A stretch of 64,000 nt of DNA from Marinobacter guineae (GTDB lineage Bacteria > Pseudomonadota > Gammaproteobacteria > Pseudomonadales > Oleiphilaceae). The stretch is taken from the NCBI RefSeq assembly GCF_002744735.1, contig NZ_KZ319339.1, positions 1,116,001 to 1,180,000 of the forward strand. The letters are read 5' to 3'. The translations under genes were made by a program, and so were the position numbers. Shown one piece after another: positions 45,638-55,528 of this stretch. Below the pieces are notes generated by a model. That model saw only the letters and a list, made by a program, of their open reading frames with translations, made no database searches and was not told the origin of the DNA. The first letter of the stretch is position 1; the number at the start of each line of letters is the position of its first letter.

Positions 45638-45651
45638 AAGGAGGCAGAGCC

Positions 45652-46632
45652 ATGAAACTCAAGCACACGATCTCCCTGCTCGCCAGCCTGCTGGTTGCAA
45701 GCCCGGTGATCCTTGCGCAGCCTGAAGTTCCGGTAAATCTGCCGGAGTTCAAAGAAGGTCAGTACATTCACGACGCTCCCACGGTAGAAGACCTGAGAAA
45801 GGATGACAGCATTCATCCGGAGCTCAAGAAGGTCATCCTCAAAGGCCGGGACATGTTCATGAACACCCAGCAGCTCCGCGGAAAGTATGTGTTCAATGAC
45901 CTGAACTGCAAGTCGTGCCATATGGGCGAGGGCCGAATGAACTGGTCCGCCCCGGTCTGGCCGGCGGCAACGACCCTGCCGGATTTCCGGGGCAAGAACC
46001 AGCACGTGAACTCCCTGGAAGAACGGATTGCCGGCTGCTTTTCCTTCTCCATGAACGGCAAGTCACCGGCCTATGGCAGTGACGACATGCTGGCCATGGT
46101 GGCCTACCACAAATGGCTCGCCACGGGTGCTCCGGTGTATGAAAAGAACATCGGCGGCCGCGGCTTCAGTCATCTGGGCCGGGAAAAGCCTGAGCTGAGC
46201 TACGAGCGCGGCCAAGAAGTGTATGCGGAAAACTGCGCGGTTTGCCACGGCGAAAACGGGCAGGGCCAGGAAAAGAACGGTGAGGTTGTATTCCCGCCCC
46301 TGTGGGGTGACGGCTCCTACAACTGGGGCGCCGGTATGACCCGCATCTTCACTGCGGCCTCGTTCATCCAGAACAACATGCCGCTCGGTAAACCGGGCTC
46401 GCTCACCGATGACGAAGCCTGGCAGGTTGCCAACTTCATCAACTCCCAGGAACGGCCACAGGATCCACGCTACACAGGTGATGTGAAAGAAACCCGTGAG
46501 AAATATCTGAACTTCCACAAACACACGAACTATGGAACAGTAGTGAACGGTGAGTTACTGGGCGATCACGACAACACCGGTACCAAGCCTTTCCTCAAGC
46601 CAGACATTTTGCAGCCCAGGACTTTCGAATAA
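45652..46632 (+). CDS. tsdA: Thiosulfate dehydrogenase / tetrathionate reductase (TsdA-like diheme cytochrome)
   Basis: 326 residues with signal peptide to about residue 22. Haem sites are CKSCH (86-90) and CAVCH (195-199). The unusual Cys ligand expected in TsdA is present in the family motif AGCFSFSMNGK (Cys129). Met243 (NNMP) is placed to ligate the second haem. The enzyme couples two thiosulfates to tetrathionate in the periplasm, or runs in reverse. Operon with a TsdB-like gene. GGAGG precedes ATG. A marine heterotroph could use it to gain energy from reduced sulfur (inference). Confidence 0.87.
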   Translation: MKLKHTISLLASLLVASPVILAQPEVPVNLPEFKEGQYIHDAPTVEDLRKDDSIHPELKKVILKGRDMFMNTQQLRGKYVFNDLNCKSCHMGEGRMNWSAPVWPAATTLPDFRGKNQHVNSLEERIAGCFSFSMNGKSPAYGSDDMLAMVAYHKWLATGAPVYEKNIGGRGFSHLGREKPELSYERGQEVYAENCAVCHGENGQGQEKNGEVVFPPLWGDGSYNWGAGMTRIFTAASFIQNNMPLGKPGSLTDDEAWQVANFINSQERPQDPRYTGDVKETREKYLNFHKHTNYGTVVNGELLGDHDNTGTKPFLKPDILQPRTFE

Positions 46633-46679
46633 AGTCGAAACGGGGCCGGTAACAGGGAAGGCAAAGGCCAGGAGATTCT

Positions 46680-47135
46680 ATGCCACGCATACTGCCTTTC
46701 CTCTCGACACTGCTCCTTCTTAGCGGCTGTCAGTCACTGCCCTCCGAAACGGAGGGCAGTATTCCGTCCGACAAAATCATGTTGAGCGCCCAGCATTGTC
46801 TGAGCGAATACATTGATGACCTCGACAAGGTCCACTTCGGTCCCTGCCTGAAAATTGTTTCCGTCAATGGCCAGGCGCCGGCGGTTGGGCAGGACGGTTT
46901 CGTCCCGTTGCCCATAGCCACTGAGCTCAACCTCCAGACGAGCTGCGTCTACCGGCATGCTGATGGCACCCCGATTCCGGCCACCGTGAGCACTGCTACT
47001 TTTGAAGTGAAATCCGACACCTTCACCTCCGGCGGACAACGCTGGTATCTGCACGCGCACAAGCAGGCCCGAGGGGTCACTGGTTGCGAACCAACCCTGT
47101 CCCGGTCAACCTACCCATCCTATAAAACGGACTAG
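46680..47135 (+). CDS. Hypothetical lipoprotein
   Basis: 151 residues. MPRILPFLSTLLLLSGCQ is a lipoprotein signal with lipobox Cys17. The mature chain has three further Cys residues (about positions 40, 56 and 87) and another near the end, so internal disulfides are possible, plus EVKSDTFTSGGQRWYLHAHKQARG. No family recognised. AGGAG precedes ATG. The short CCCTCCGAAACGGAGGGC palindrome near 46740 lies in the coding region. It follows tsdA at 47 bases, but a shared function is not shown. Confidence 0.75.
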   Translation: MPRILPFLSTLLLLSGCQSLPSETEGSIPSDKIMLSAQHCLSEYIDDLDKVHFGPCLKIVSVNGQAPAVGQDGFVPLPIATELNLQTSCVYRHADGTPIPATVSTATFEVKSDTFTSGGQRWYLHAHKQARGVTGCEPTLSRSTYPSYKTD

Positions 47136-47139
47136 GTCA

Positions 47140-48078
47140 GTGGGCTCGGCTCAAACCACTGCTACTGGCAACAGCGAACACCAATTGCGGCTTCAGGATG
47201 GCAGGCGGCTGACCTACACCGACCTGGGTGATCCCCAGGGCTACGCCATACTGTTCGGTCATGGCATGCCGGGCTGCAGGCTGGAGGGTCACTTTCTGCA
47301 TGAACGAGCACGCCAGCACGGATTCCGCATCATTACTCCGGATCGATCGGGAATAGGGCTGTCAGATTACCGGGGCCGCCGCCTGCTCAGGGACTATCCG
47401 GAGGATATCCGGCAACTGGTCGATACCCTGGAATTGGCGCGCTTCTCCTATGTCGGCTGGTCCAGTGGCGGCTCCCGGGCATTGGCCTGCGGCTATGCCC
47501 TCGCCGACCGGATGGATCTCGGAGTCTGCCTCTCAGGCTACACCCACTTCGGCGAATATCCAGGCCACCACAGACTGATTGAGGGCACGCGATGGCCCGG
47601 CCCTCGCCTGGCAAAGCTGAGCCCGACACTGCTGAACCTGGTGGTCCGGCTGGTCGTTCGATTGTCCCTCCGGCACCCGGGCCTGTATATGCGTGAGACC
47701 AGGCAGCTGGTGAGCGAACAGGACAGAGCCCTGCTCCGTGCTTTTCTCAAGGGCGAATGCTTTCGGCGCGACCAGCTGGAGTGCCTGCAAAGCGGCGGCA
47801 AGGCCATCGCCACCGATCTGCTGACCGAGCTCGGAGACTGGGGTTTCGAACTTAAAAGTGTGAAGGTGCCCATCCTCATCTACCAGGGCGAACAGGACCC
47901 GTTCGTCCCTGTGGACTATGCCCGTCATCTGGCAGACAATCTTCCCGCCGCCGATTTGACCCTGATGCCAGGCGCAGGCCACGTGTACCCGCTGGCCGAA
48001 CAGTTTCAGGAACGCCTGTTTCAACGCCTGAACCATTACCTGAACAACCCACACCGGAAGCTACAAACCACGACCTGA
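47140..48078 (+). CDS. Alpha/beta hydrolase
   Basis: 312 residues. YAILFGHGMPGCRLEGHF (oxyanion loop), PDRSGIGLSDYRG, and the nucleophile elbow GWSSGG (about 106-111; nucleophile Ser) are the standard features; the acid Asp and His are in PILIYQGEQDPFVP and MPGAGHVYPLAE. The lid holds a long helical insertion near 150-210. Likely esterase or other hydrolase, substrate unknown. GTG at 47140 is the probable start (five bases after the lipoprotein stop), suggesting cotranscription. Confidence 0.85.
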   Translation: MGSAQTTATGNSEHQLRLQDGRRLTYTDLGDPQGYAILFGHGMPGCRLEGHFLHERARQHGFRIITPDRSGIGLSDYRGRRLLRDYPEDIRQLVDTLELARFSYVGWSSGGSRALACGYALADRMDLGVCLSGYTHFGEYPGHHRLIEGTRWPGPRLAKLSPTLLNLVVRLVVRLSLRHPGLYMRETRQLVSEQDRALLRAFLKGECFRRDQLECLQSGGKAIATDLLTELGDWGFELKSVKVPILIYQGEQDPFVPVDYARHLADNLPAADLTLMPGAGHVYPLAEQFQERLFQRLNHYLNNPHRKLQTTT

Positions 48079-48224
48079 TTCATCACCGATCTTCGCGCCC
48101 TTCAGCAGCCATAGAGTAATCGTTCAAAAATACTGACAAGCTGAGTCGATATTCTTCGCTTTAAGAGCGCGCGCTGCGCCCGGATAGTAGGTACTGATAA
48201 ATTTTACGACCCATGAGGGTATCT

Positions 48225-49325
48225 ATGAGCGACGTGATGCAATCCGACCAATTCAAATCCATCGATGTACCTAACCGGTTCGCCCTGGCCCCCATGACAC
48301 GCACCAGTGCAGAGCCCGCCGGCACACCGAACAGCCTGATGGCCGATCATTATGAGGGCTATGCCAAAGGCGGTTTTGGTCTGGTGATCACCGAGGGCAC
48401 CTACACCGACAACAAGGCCAGCCAGGGTTACGCCAACCAGCCCGGCATCATCAACGACGCCCAGATTAGCGGCTGGAAGACCATCGTTGACCGTGTGCAC
48501 GCCGCCGGCAGCAAAATCGTTGTGCAGTTGATGCATGCGGGCGCCCAGTTTCAGGCGAATCGCCATACCGATCAGCCCCAGGGCCCCAGCGACGTCGTTC
48601 CGAAAGGCGCTCCGCTCGGTTTTTATGGCGACCAGGAAGCCTGGAAGACACCGTCTGCCATGACAGATGCCGACATACAGACCGCCATCGACGGTTTTGC
48701 CCAGTCTGCAGCCAATGCAAAGGCGGCCGGATTTGACGGCATCGAGATTCACGGCGCCAACGGCTATCTGCTCAACCAGTTCCTCAGCACCCACTTCAAC
48801 AAGCGGGAAGACCGCTACGGCGGCCCGCTGGAGAATCGTCTGCGCTTGGTGACAGAGGTAGTAAGTGCCGTGCGCCGGGCGGTGGGGGAAGACTATCCGG
48901 TGGGTATCCGGCTCTCACAGGGCACCGTCACCGATCCGGACCATCAGTTGCCCGAAGGCGAAGCCGGGTTCCGCAAGATTGTCGAAGCGGTTCGCGACGC
49001 CGGGGCGGATTTTGTCCACACCACCGACGGTGATGTCAATCGGCAGAATTTCACCGCCGGAAGCGAAAGCCTGGCCAGTGTCGCGGCCACCGTTGACGGC
49101 ATTGAACTGATCATCAATGGCAATATTGATGAAACCAACTACCAGGACTTGGCCAACCAGTTCCCGGGCACATTACTGGCCGTTGGCAAGAAAGCCCTTG
49201 CCAACCCGGACTTTGTGCAACGCCTCAAGGACGGAAAAGAGATAGCGGACATCGACTTCGCCATGTTGCAGCCCAAGGCAACCATCTCCAACGAGCTGGC
49301 CTGGCGCAAGCAAAACGCGGCCTGA
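48225..49325 (+). CDS. NADH:flavin oxidoreductase, old yellow enzyme family
   Basis: 366 residues, TIM-barrel flavin enzyme with no extra Fe-S domain. RFALAPMTRTSAEPAGTPN (start), VVQLMHAGAQ, and the active-site block EIHGANGYLLNQFLSTHFN followed by REDRYGG are diagnostic. It reduces activated alkenes such as enones using NAD(P)H and FMN. ATG at 48225 has GAGGG five bases upstream and is preferred to the ATG at 48213. About 146 bases separate it from the hydrolase gene. Confidence 0.92.
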   Translation: MSDVMQSDQFKSIDVPNRFALAPMTRTSAEPAGTPNSLMADHYEGYAKGGFGLVITEGTYTDNKASQGYANQPGIINDAQISGWKTIVDRVHAAGSKIVVQLMHAGAQFQANRHTDQPQGPSDVVPKGAPLGFYGDQEAWKTPSAMTDADIQTAIDGFAQSAANAKAAGFDGIEIHGANGYLLNQFLSTHFNKREDRYGGPLENRLRLVTEVVSAVRRAVGEDYPVGIRLSQGTVTDPDHQLPEGEAGFRKIVEAVRDAGADFVHTTDGDVNRQNFTAGSESLASVAATVDGIELIINGNIDETNYQDLANQFPGTLLAVGKKALANPDFVQRLKDGKEIADIDFAMLQPKATISNELAWRKQNAA

Positions 49326-49333
49326 GCGCCCGC

Positions 49334-50221
49334 CTAGTCCGGTAAGAAAAACCGCCGGAGTTCGTCGATGACGGCCTCCGGCGCTTCCTCGGGCAGGAAG
49401 TGCCCACAACTGAGGGCCCCGCCCTCAACCTTCGACGCGTAATCCCGCCACACCGTGAGAACCTCGTACGTCCGGTTCACGAAGCCTTTGTTGCCCCAGA
49501 GAACCTGAAGCGGGCATGCCACTTTACGACCTTCGCTCCGGTCTTTACGATCGTGCACCAGGTCAATGCTGGCCGCCGCCCGGTAATCCTCGCAACTGGC
49601 ATGGATAGCGTCAGGCCGGGAAAAGCAGCGAACGTACTCCTGCACTGCCTCTGAATCGAATTCCGCTCCCGGCGCCGACCAGCGCGTGAGTTTTTCCCGC
49701 AAGTAATAGTCCGGATCGAGGCCGATCATGTGCTCTGGCAGTCCGTCCTGCTGGATCAGGAAAAACCAGTGGTAGTAGCCGGTTGCGAAGGCCTGATCGG
49801 TGTGCTCGAACATGTGCAGCGTGGGCGCAATGTCCATGACACAGGCCCGCTCGACCCGTTCGGCATAGTCCAGACAGAGCCGGTGTGTTACCCGGGCGCC
49901 CCGGTCGTGACCAGCCACGCTGAAACGCTGATATCCGAGCGCCTCCATCACAGCCACCATATCCGACGCCATCTGCCGCTTGCTGTAGGTCTGATGATCC
50001 GGATCGGAATCCGGTTTGCTGCTGTCGCCGTACCCCCTGAGGTCCGGGCATATAACATGAAAATCCCTGGCTAGCGCCGGTGCAACACGGTGCCACATCA
50101 GGTGGGTCTGGGGATAACCATGCAACAACAGCAGAGGCGATCCAGAACCAGCATGGGCAAAATTGATGGTTGCTTCGCCCGTCTGGACCGACTGGTATTT
50201 GAATGGTTCAGGTAGCCTCAT
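49334..50221 (-). CDS. Haloacetate/fluoroacetate-dehalogenase-like alpha/beta hydrolase
   Basis: 295 residues from ATG 50221 (GGGAG five bases upstream). It lines up throughout with bacterial fluoroacetate dehalogenase: [26 protein letters not shown] and [12 protein letters not shown]. All catalytic-type residues are in place: Asp106 (nucleophile), Arg107 and Arg110 (carboxylate), Asp130 (acid), His151/Trp152/Tyr213 (halide pocket) and His274 (general base). It would hydrolyse a 2-haloacid; natural substrates of relatives are uncertain, so an epoxide hydrolase role is possible but the full pocket favours a haloacid. Confidence 0.88.
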   Translation of the reverse strand: MRLPEPFKYQSVQTGEATINFAHAGSGSPLLLLHGYPQTHLMWHRVAPALARDFHVICPDLRGYGDSSKPDSDPDHQTYSKRQMASDMVAVMEALGYQRFSVAGHDRGARVTHRLCLDYAERVERACVMDIAPTLHMFEHTDQAFATGYYHWFFLIQQDGLPEHMIGLDPDYYLREKLTRWSAPGAEFDSEAVQEYVRCFSRPDAIHASCEDYRAAASIDLVHDRKDRSEGRKVACPLQVLWGNKGFVNRTYEVLTVWRDYASKVEGGALSCGHFLPEEAPEAVIDELRRFFLPD

Positions 50222-50346
50222 CTGATCTCCCTGTTTCGACTGGGTTGTTACTGGCATTGTGGCCCGGGGCAACGGTCTTGCACCATACAACCAACCGACA
50301 ATAACCCCGGCTGCTATTCTGAACCTATTAGCTAACTGGAGAGCGA

Positions 50347-51132
50347 ATGACACCTGATATCAGTATTGTCTGGCTGGGCACCCTGGCCAGTCTGTTTGCC
50401 GGCCTGGCAACAGGGCTCGGTGCACTGGCGGTCTTTCTGGTTCGCACCATTACCCATCGACTTCAGGACGCCATGCTGGCCGCAGCGGCGGGGGTCATGC
50501 TGGCCGCTTCGTTCTTTTCTCTCTTGCTGCCAGGACTGGAATACGGCGAGGAAATCACCGGGCAAACCTGGAGCGCGGCTCTGATCGTCATCTTTGGCCT
50601 GCTATCGGGTGCCGCTGCCCTGCTCTTTGTACACCAGAAACTCCCCCACCAGCATTTCGAGTTGGGCCGGGAGGGGGCAGACGTGTCTTATATCCGGGGA
50701 ATCTGGCTGTTTATCATCGCCATCACGTTACACAACTTCCCCGAGGGCATGGCCGTTGGCGTCGGCTTTGCCGGCGGCGACGTGAACAACGGTTATGTGC
50801 TTGCCACCGGGATCGGCCTGCAGAACATTCCCGAGGGCCTGGCCGTCGCCTTTTCTCTGCTGGCCATCGACTACTCGAGGGCCAAGGCTTTCGGCATTGC
50901 CCTGCTGACCGGGCTCGCGGAGCCATTGGGCGGCCTGCTTGGCGCCACCATGGTGTGGCTGGCAGAACCTCTGATGCCCTGGACACTCGGTTTCGCAGCC
51001 GGCGCCATGCTATTCATCATCAGCAACGAAATTATCCCGGAAACCCATCACCGGCAGTGGAAGATCATGTCCACTTTCTGCCTGCTGGGTGGCTTTGTGG
51101 TCATGATGTTTCTGGATGCCACCCTGGGCTAA
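50347..51132 (+). CDS. ZIP-family divalent metal transporter
   Basis: 261 residues with about eight hydrophobic segments. The metal-binding motifs are HNFPEG (about 137-142) and QNIPEG (about 160-165) in paired helices; [18 protein letters not shown] begins the chain. ZIP transporters move Zn2+ and other divalent metals, usually inward, although this GufA-like group is less well studied. GGAG precedes ATG. Its stop overlaps the LysR gene's stop, tail to tail. Confidence 0.93.
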   Translation: MTPDISIVWLGTLASLFAGLATGLGALAVFLVRTITHRLQDAMLAAAAGVMLAASFFSLLLPGLEYGEEITGQTWSAALIVIFGLLSGAAALLFVHQKLPHQHFELGREGADVSYIRGIWLFIIAITLHNFPEGMAVGVGFAGGDVNNGYVLATGIGLQNIPEGLAVAFSLLAIDYSRAKAFGIALLTGLAEPLGGLLGATMVWLAEPLMPWTLGFAAGAMLFIISNEIIPETHHRQWKIMSTFCLLGGFVVMMFLDATLG

Positions 51133-52040
51133 GCCGCAGCAGACAGATTCCACACGCCTGCCAGTGCCTCCAGTGCCTCGGAAATCAGGGGTTCATCCTG
51201 CCGGTCACGGTGCCAGATAAAGCTTAGTGCGCAGGGCAACTGCACCCCTTCCACAACCACCAATCCCCTTTCCTGACGCTCGGCCATGGCCAGGGCGTCC
51301 CTGGCGAGACTCAGGCCGACACCGGCCCGAACCAGATCGAGCATACAGGCTTCCTGGTCGACCTGGGCGACGCCGTGAGGCGTCAGGCCCAGCGGTTCCA
51401 GAGTGCCTTTGAGCAGCCGATGGTGAACAGAGTTTTCGGGTGTGACAATCCACGGCATACCTGCCAGATCCGACCACTCGCTTGATAGGATCCGTTGCCC
51501 CCAGCCTGCCGGCGCAACCACATAATAATGGAATTGGGTCAGCTCACGATGGGCTACCTCGGGAGCCAGCGCACCGGGCCCCACACCGGGCGGGGCCAGA
51601 AAAAACCCGACATCCAGCCGGCCATCCCTAACCTGCTCCAGTACGCTGCCACTCATGCCCTGCCGAAGTTCGGTTTCCAGCTGAGGTGCGCGCTCCACCA
51701 GCCGATGCAGAAATGCGCCCAGACGAATGAACTCGGGATCGACGATGGTGCCAATCCTGAGGCGCCCCCGCAGGGTGCTGTGCAGTGCCCTGGCGCTCTG
51801 CTCGAACGCCGCCATGGCCGCCAGCGCTTTCTCCGCAGAGGGCAACAGGGCCTGGCCATCCGGCGTCAGTACCAGCCCCTGGGGCCTGCGCAGAAATAGC
51901 TTCAGATCCAGTTCATCCTGCAGATGCTTGAGTTTCAGGCTGACCGCAGGCTGGGTCAGGTGAAGACGGACCGCTGCCCGGGACACACTGCCCTCTCGGG
52001 CAACCGTAACGAATGCCCGAAGGCTCTGGAGGGGATTCAT
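51129..52040 (-). CDS. LysR-family transcriptional regulator
   Basis: 303 residues from ATG 52040 (GAGG upstream; a longer frame starts at 52058). The N-terminal winged helix has MNPLQSLRAFVTVAREGSVSRAAVRLHLTQPAVSLKLKHLQDELDLKLFLRR. The effector domain covers about 90-300. Divergent from mmsA, which it probably regulates in response to a pathway compound (inference). A dyad ATATAA-N7-TTATAT lies between the genes at 52065-52083 and may be its binding site. Confidence 0.92.
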   Translation of the reverse strand: MNPLQSLRAFVTVAREGSVSRAAVRLHLTQPAVSLKLKHLQDELDLKLFLRRPQGLVLTPDGQALLPSAEKALAAMAAFEQSARALHSTLRGRLRIGTIVDPEFIRLGAFLHRLVERAPQLETELRQGMSGSVLEQVRDGRLDVGFFLAPPGVGPGALAPEVAHRELTQFHYYVVAPAGWGQRILSSEWSDLAGMPWIVTPENSVHHRLLKGTLEPLGLTPHGVAQVDQEACMLDLVRAGVGLSLARDALAMAERQERGLVVVEGVQLPCALSFIWHRDRQDEPLISEALEALAGVWNLSAAA

Positions 52041-52064
52041 AAAAAGCCTCATTCGCACTGAGTT

Positions 52065-52083
52065 ATATAAAAGAACCTTATAT
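52065..52083. promoter_or_regulatory. Candidate LysR operator upstream of mmsA
   Basis: ATATAA at 52065-52070 and TTATAT at 52078-52083 form an inverted repeat separated by seven bases, in the gap between the LysR gene and mmsA. Matching T-N11-A and position suggest a binding site, but AT-rich dyads occur by chance. Confidence 0.35.
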
Positions 52084-52227
52084 CAGGGTTTTGAAAATCT
52101 CAATTGCTTTAGCCCCTGATCCACACTAGCTTGTATGGTTAAATATCCATCAACATTGATGAGAAGCCTGCCAGAACCGTATAAAAGGCATCTTCCAAAG
52201 ATTTCACGCGAAATAATCGAGGCACCC

Positions 52228-53739
52228 ATGACCAACGCAACCATACTGCATTATATCAATGGCGAAATATCGCCAGGTACGTCCAGCCAGACTCAGGACG
52301 TGTTCAATCCGGCCACTGGCCAGGTGAGCGGTCAGGTTGCCCTGGCCAATCGCGCGGATGTAGACGCAGCCGTCGCCGCGGCCGATGCGGCTTTCCCTGC
52401 GTGGGCGGATACCCCGCCCATCCGTCGCGCCCGCGTGATGTTCAGATTCCTGGAACTGCTTAACAGACACAAGGACGACCTGGCCCGGGCCATCACTGCC
52501 GAGCACGGCAAGGTCTTCACCGATGCCCAGGGCGAAGTGGCCCGGGGCATCGACATTGTGGAATTCGCCTGTGGCATTCCGCAGTTGCTGAAAGGGGATT
52601 ACAGCGAGCAGGTCAGTACCGGCATTGACAACTGGACCACCCGCCAGCCACTCGGCGTGGTTGCCGGTGTCACCCCGTTCAACTTCCCGGTCATGGTACC
52701 TATGTGGATGTTTCCCGTTGCCATCGCTGCGGGCAACACCTTTGTGCTCAAGCCCAGCCCGCTGGACCCGAGCGCATCACTGATGATTGCCGATCTGCTC
52801 CGCCAGGCGGGTCTGCCCGACGGCGTTTTCAACGTGGTTCAGGGCGACAAGGACGCTGTTGAAGCGCTGATTGAGCACCCGGATGTGCAGGCCCTGAGCT
52901 TTGTCGGCTCCACGCCAATTGCCAACCTGCTCTATGAAAAAGGGGCGAAACTCGGCAAGCGGATCCAGGCCCTCGGCGGCGCCAAGAACCACATGGTAGT
53001 CATGCCCGACGCAGACCTGGACAAGGCCGTCGACGCCCTGATCGGCGCCGCCTACGGCAGTGCCGGCGAGCGCTGCATGGCCATCAGCGTGGCGGTTCTG
53101 GTTGGCGATGTGGCGGACAAGATAATGCCACAGCTGGCTGAACGGGCCCGCACGCTAAACGTGAAGAACGGCGAGGACCTTGACGCCGAGATGGGGCCAA
53201 TCGTTACGGCCGCCGCACACCAGCGCATTACCGGCTACATTGACAAGGGCGTGGCCGAAGGCGCCAAACTTGTGGTTGATGGCCGGGAGTTTGATTCCTC
53301 AAACACCGGCGAAGGCTGCGAAGAGGGTTTCTGGATGGGCGGATCCCTGTTCGATCAGGTAACGCCGGACATGACGATCTATCGGGAAGAGATCTTTGGC
53401 CCGGTTCTGGCGTGCGTACGGGTGCCCGATATTGCCACCGCCATCCGGCTGATCAACGACCATGAATTCGGCAACGGCGTCAGCTGTTTCACCGAGAGCG
53501 GCAGTGTGGCCCGGGAGTTCGGCCGGCGCATCCAGGTGGGCATGGTGGGCATAAACGTGCCGATTCCGGTTCCCATGGCCTGGCACGGCTTCGGTGGCTG
53601 GAAGCGCTCCATGTTCGGCGACACCCATGCCTACGGCGAAGAAGGCGTGAAATTTTACACACGCCAGAAATCCATTATGCAGCGCTGGTCCGATTCCATC
53701 GACGCCGGTGCAGAATTTGTTATGCCGACCGCCAAATAA
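52228..53739 (+). CDS. mmsA: CoA-acylating methylmalonate-semialdehyde dehydrogenase
   Basis: 503 residues. Cys283 in [14 protein letters not shown] is the catalytic nucleophile; GGAKNH replaces the usual ALDH glutamate motif, which distinguishes MmsA. NAD+-site motifs [29 protein letters not shown] and [12 protein letters not shown] are present. It converts methylmalonate or malonate semialdehyde to propionyl- or acetyl-CoA, as in valine, beta-alanine or inositol breakdown. ATG 52228 has GAGG upstream. It lies 28 bases before a GMC oxidoreductase gene, implying an alcohol-to-aldehyde-to-CoA sequence. Confidence 0.94.
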   Translation: MTNATILHYINGEISPGTSSQTQDVFNPATGQVSGQVALANRADVDAAVAAADAAFPAWADTPPIRRARVMFRFLELLNRHKDDLARAITAEHGKVFTDAQGEVARGIDIVEFACGIPQLLKGDYSEQVSTGIDNWTTRQPLGVVAGVTPFNFPVMVPMWMFPVAIAAGNTFVLKPSPLDPSASLMIADLLRQAGLPDGVFNVVQGDKDAVEALIEHPDVQALSFVGSTPIANLLYEKGAKLGKRIQALGGAKNHMVVMPDADLDKAVDALIGAAYGSAGERCMAISVAVLVGDVADKIMPQLAERARTLNVKNGEDLDAEMGPIVTAAAHQRITGYIDKGVAEGAKLVVDGREFDSSNTGEGCEEGFWMGGSLFDQVTPDMTIYREEIFGPVLACVRVPDIATAIRLINDHEFGNGVSCFTESGSVAREFGRRIQVGMVGINVPIPVPMAWHGFGGWKRSMFGDTHAYGEEGVKFYTRQKSIMQRWSDSIDAGAEFVMPTAK

Positions 53740-53767
53740 CGGCTGAACCAGCTGCGGAGAAAGCGCC

Positions 53768-55438
53768 ATGTCCGACAACAAGAAAGCAACGGGACATCAG
53801 GAATTCGACTACATCGTGGTAGGCGCCGGCACCGCCGGCTGCCTGCTCGCCAATCGTCTGAGTGCGGATCCGACCAACCGGGTATTGCTGATCGAGGCCG
53901 GTGGCCGGGACAACTACCACTGGATCCACATCCCCGTCGGCTACCTGTACTGCATCAATAACCCTCGCACCGACTGGTGCTTCCGCACCGAGCCGGACCC
54001 CGGCCTGAATGGCAGATCCCTTATCTACCCCCGGGGCAAAACCCTGGGCGGCTGCTCCAGCATCAATGGCATGCTCTACATTCGTGGCCAGGCCCGGGAT
54101 TACAACCAATGGGCGGAGATCACCGGCGAAGACGCCTGGTGCTGGGACAACTGCCTGCCCGACTTCATGTGCCACGAAGATCACCATAGGCTGGATAACG
54201 GCGGAGACACCGATCCAGAGCACAGCAAATACCACGGCCAGGGTGGCGAATGGCGCGTTGAACGCCAGCGCCTGAAATGGAAAGTGCTGGAAGACTTTGC
54301 CACGGCCTGCGTTGAGGCCGGCATTCCCCGGACCCAGGATTTCAACCGGGGGGATAACGAGGGTGTGGATTACTTTGAGGTAAACCAACGCTCTGGTTGG
54401 CGCTGGAGCACCTCCAAGGCCTTCCTCCGGGAAGCCGAAAAGCGCCCCAACCTCACCCTATGGCACTCCACCCACGTACTCGGCCTTGAAACGGAAGCCT
54501 CCGGCTCCGGCCCCCGCTGCACCGGTGTCCGAGTGGACCAGCCCAATCATGGTGAAATTCTTGCCCGGGCAGAGAGGGAAGTGATCCTCTCGGCTGGCGC
54601 CATCGGCTCGCCACAATTGCTTCAGCTGTCCGGCATTGGCCCGGCCGATCTGCTCAAAGAACACGGCATTGATGTGGTCGCCGATTTACCCGGTGTGGGC
54701 GAGAATCTGCAGGACCATCTCCAGATCCGATCCGTGTACAAGGTGAAAGGGGTCACCACTCTGAACAACATGGCCAACTCTCTTGTCGGCAAGGCCCGCA
54801 TCGGCCTCGAGTACCTACTCACCCGCTCCGGTCCCATGAGCATGGCACCATCACAGCTTTGCCTGTTTACCCGGAGCTCCGAAGAATACCAGCATGCAAA
54901 TATTGAGTACCACGTCCAGCCCCTGAGCCTGGACGCCTTCGGCCAGCCGTTGCACGATTTCCCGGCCATCACCGCCAGCGTCTGCAACCTGAACCCGACC
55001 AGCCGCGGCACGGTGCGAATTCGAAGCAACGACCCGAAACAGGCGCCGGCCATTGCGCCCAATTACCTGAGCACTCCGGAAGACCGGAAAGTGGCGGCAG
55101 ATTCACTGCGGGTAACCCGACGCATTGCTGAGCAACCTACCTTCATGCAGTACCAGCCAGAAGAGTTCAAACCCGGCCTGCAGTATCAGAGCGACGATGA
55201 GCTGGCCAAGCTGGCCGGGGATATCGGCACCACCATTTTCCATCCGGTAGGCACTACCCGAATGGGCCACGCTGACGATGAACTGGCCGTGGTGGACCCC
55301 CATCTGCGGGTCCGAGGCGTGGCGGGCCTGCGAGTAGTCGATGCCGGCGTTATGCCCACCATCACCAGCGGCAACACCAACTCCCCCACCCTGATGATTG
55401 CGGAGAAAGCCGCCCGCTGGATTCTGGCTGGCGAATAG
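53768..55438 (+). CDS. GMC-family alcohol dehydrogenase (choline-dehydrogenase-like)
   Basis: 556 residues, soluble FAD enzyme. DYIVVGAGTAGCLLANRL (about 16-33) is the FAD-binding motif, YPRGKTLGGCSSINGMLYIRG the GMC signature 1, SAGAIGSPQLLQLSGIGP signature 2, and the active-site His lies in HPVGTTRMG; SGNTNSPTLMIAEKAARWI is the end. It oxidises a primary alcohol to an aldehyde. No signal peptide. It likely feeds MmsA in the same operon. Relatives include AlkJ and choline dehydrogenase; the substrate is unassigned. GGAG precedes ATG. Confidence 0.92.
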   Translation: MSDNKKATGHQEFDYIVVGAGTAGCLLANRLSADPTNRVLLIEAGGRDNYHWIHIPVGYLYCINNPRTDWCFRTEPDPGLNGRSLIYPRGKTLGGCSSINGMLYIRGQARDYNQWAEITGEDAWCWDNCLPDFMCHEDHHRLDNGGDTDPEHSKYHGQGGEWRVERQRLKWKVLEDFATACVEAGIPRTQDFNRGDNEGVDYFEVNQRSGWRWSTSKAFLREAEKRPNLTLWHSTHVLGLETEASGSGPRCTGVRVDQPNHGEILARAEREVILSAGAIGSPQLLQLSGIGPADLLKEHGIDVVADLPGVGENLQDHLQIRSVYKVKGVTTLNNMANSLVGKARIGLEYLLTRSGPMSMAPSQLCLFTRSSEEYQHANIEYHVQPLSLDAFGQPLHDFPAITASVCNLNPTSRGTVRIRSNDPKQAPAIAPNYLSTPEDRKVAADSLRVTRRIAEQPTFMQYQPEEFKPGLQYQSDDELAKLAGDIGTTIFHPVGTTRMGHADDELAVVDPHLRVRGVAGLRVVDAGVMPTITSGNTNSPTLMIAEKAARWILAGE

Positions 55439-55470
55439 GGACTGAACTGGTTGCAGTTCTGAAGTTTTTT

Positions 55471-55510
55471 AAATGAAACAGGCTGCTAAACTTGGCAGCC
55501 TGTTTCATTT
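55471..55510 (+). terminator. Strong terminator after the GMC oxidoreductase
   Basis: AAATGAAACAGGCTGC (55471-55486) pairs with GCAGCCTGTTTCATTT (55495-55510), 16 bases perfectly, eight-base loop. The U tract is interrupted but the stem is very stable. It closes the mmsA/GMC unit before the LysE gene. Confidence 0.75.
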
Positions 55511-55528
55511 GCAAAGGACTGATCCGCC

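Noticed and set aside
46740..46758. CCCTCCGAAACGGAGGGC hairpin as a regulatory site
   Set aside because: Lies in the lipoprotein coding region just after the signal peptide; a short chance palindrome is more likely.
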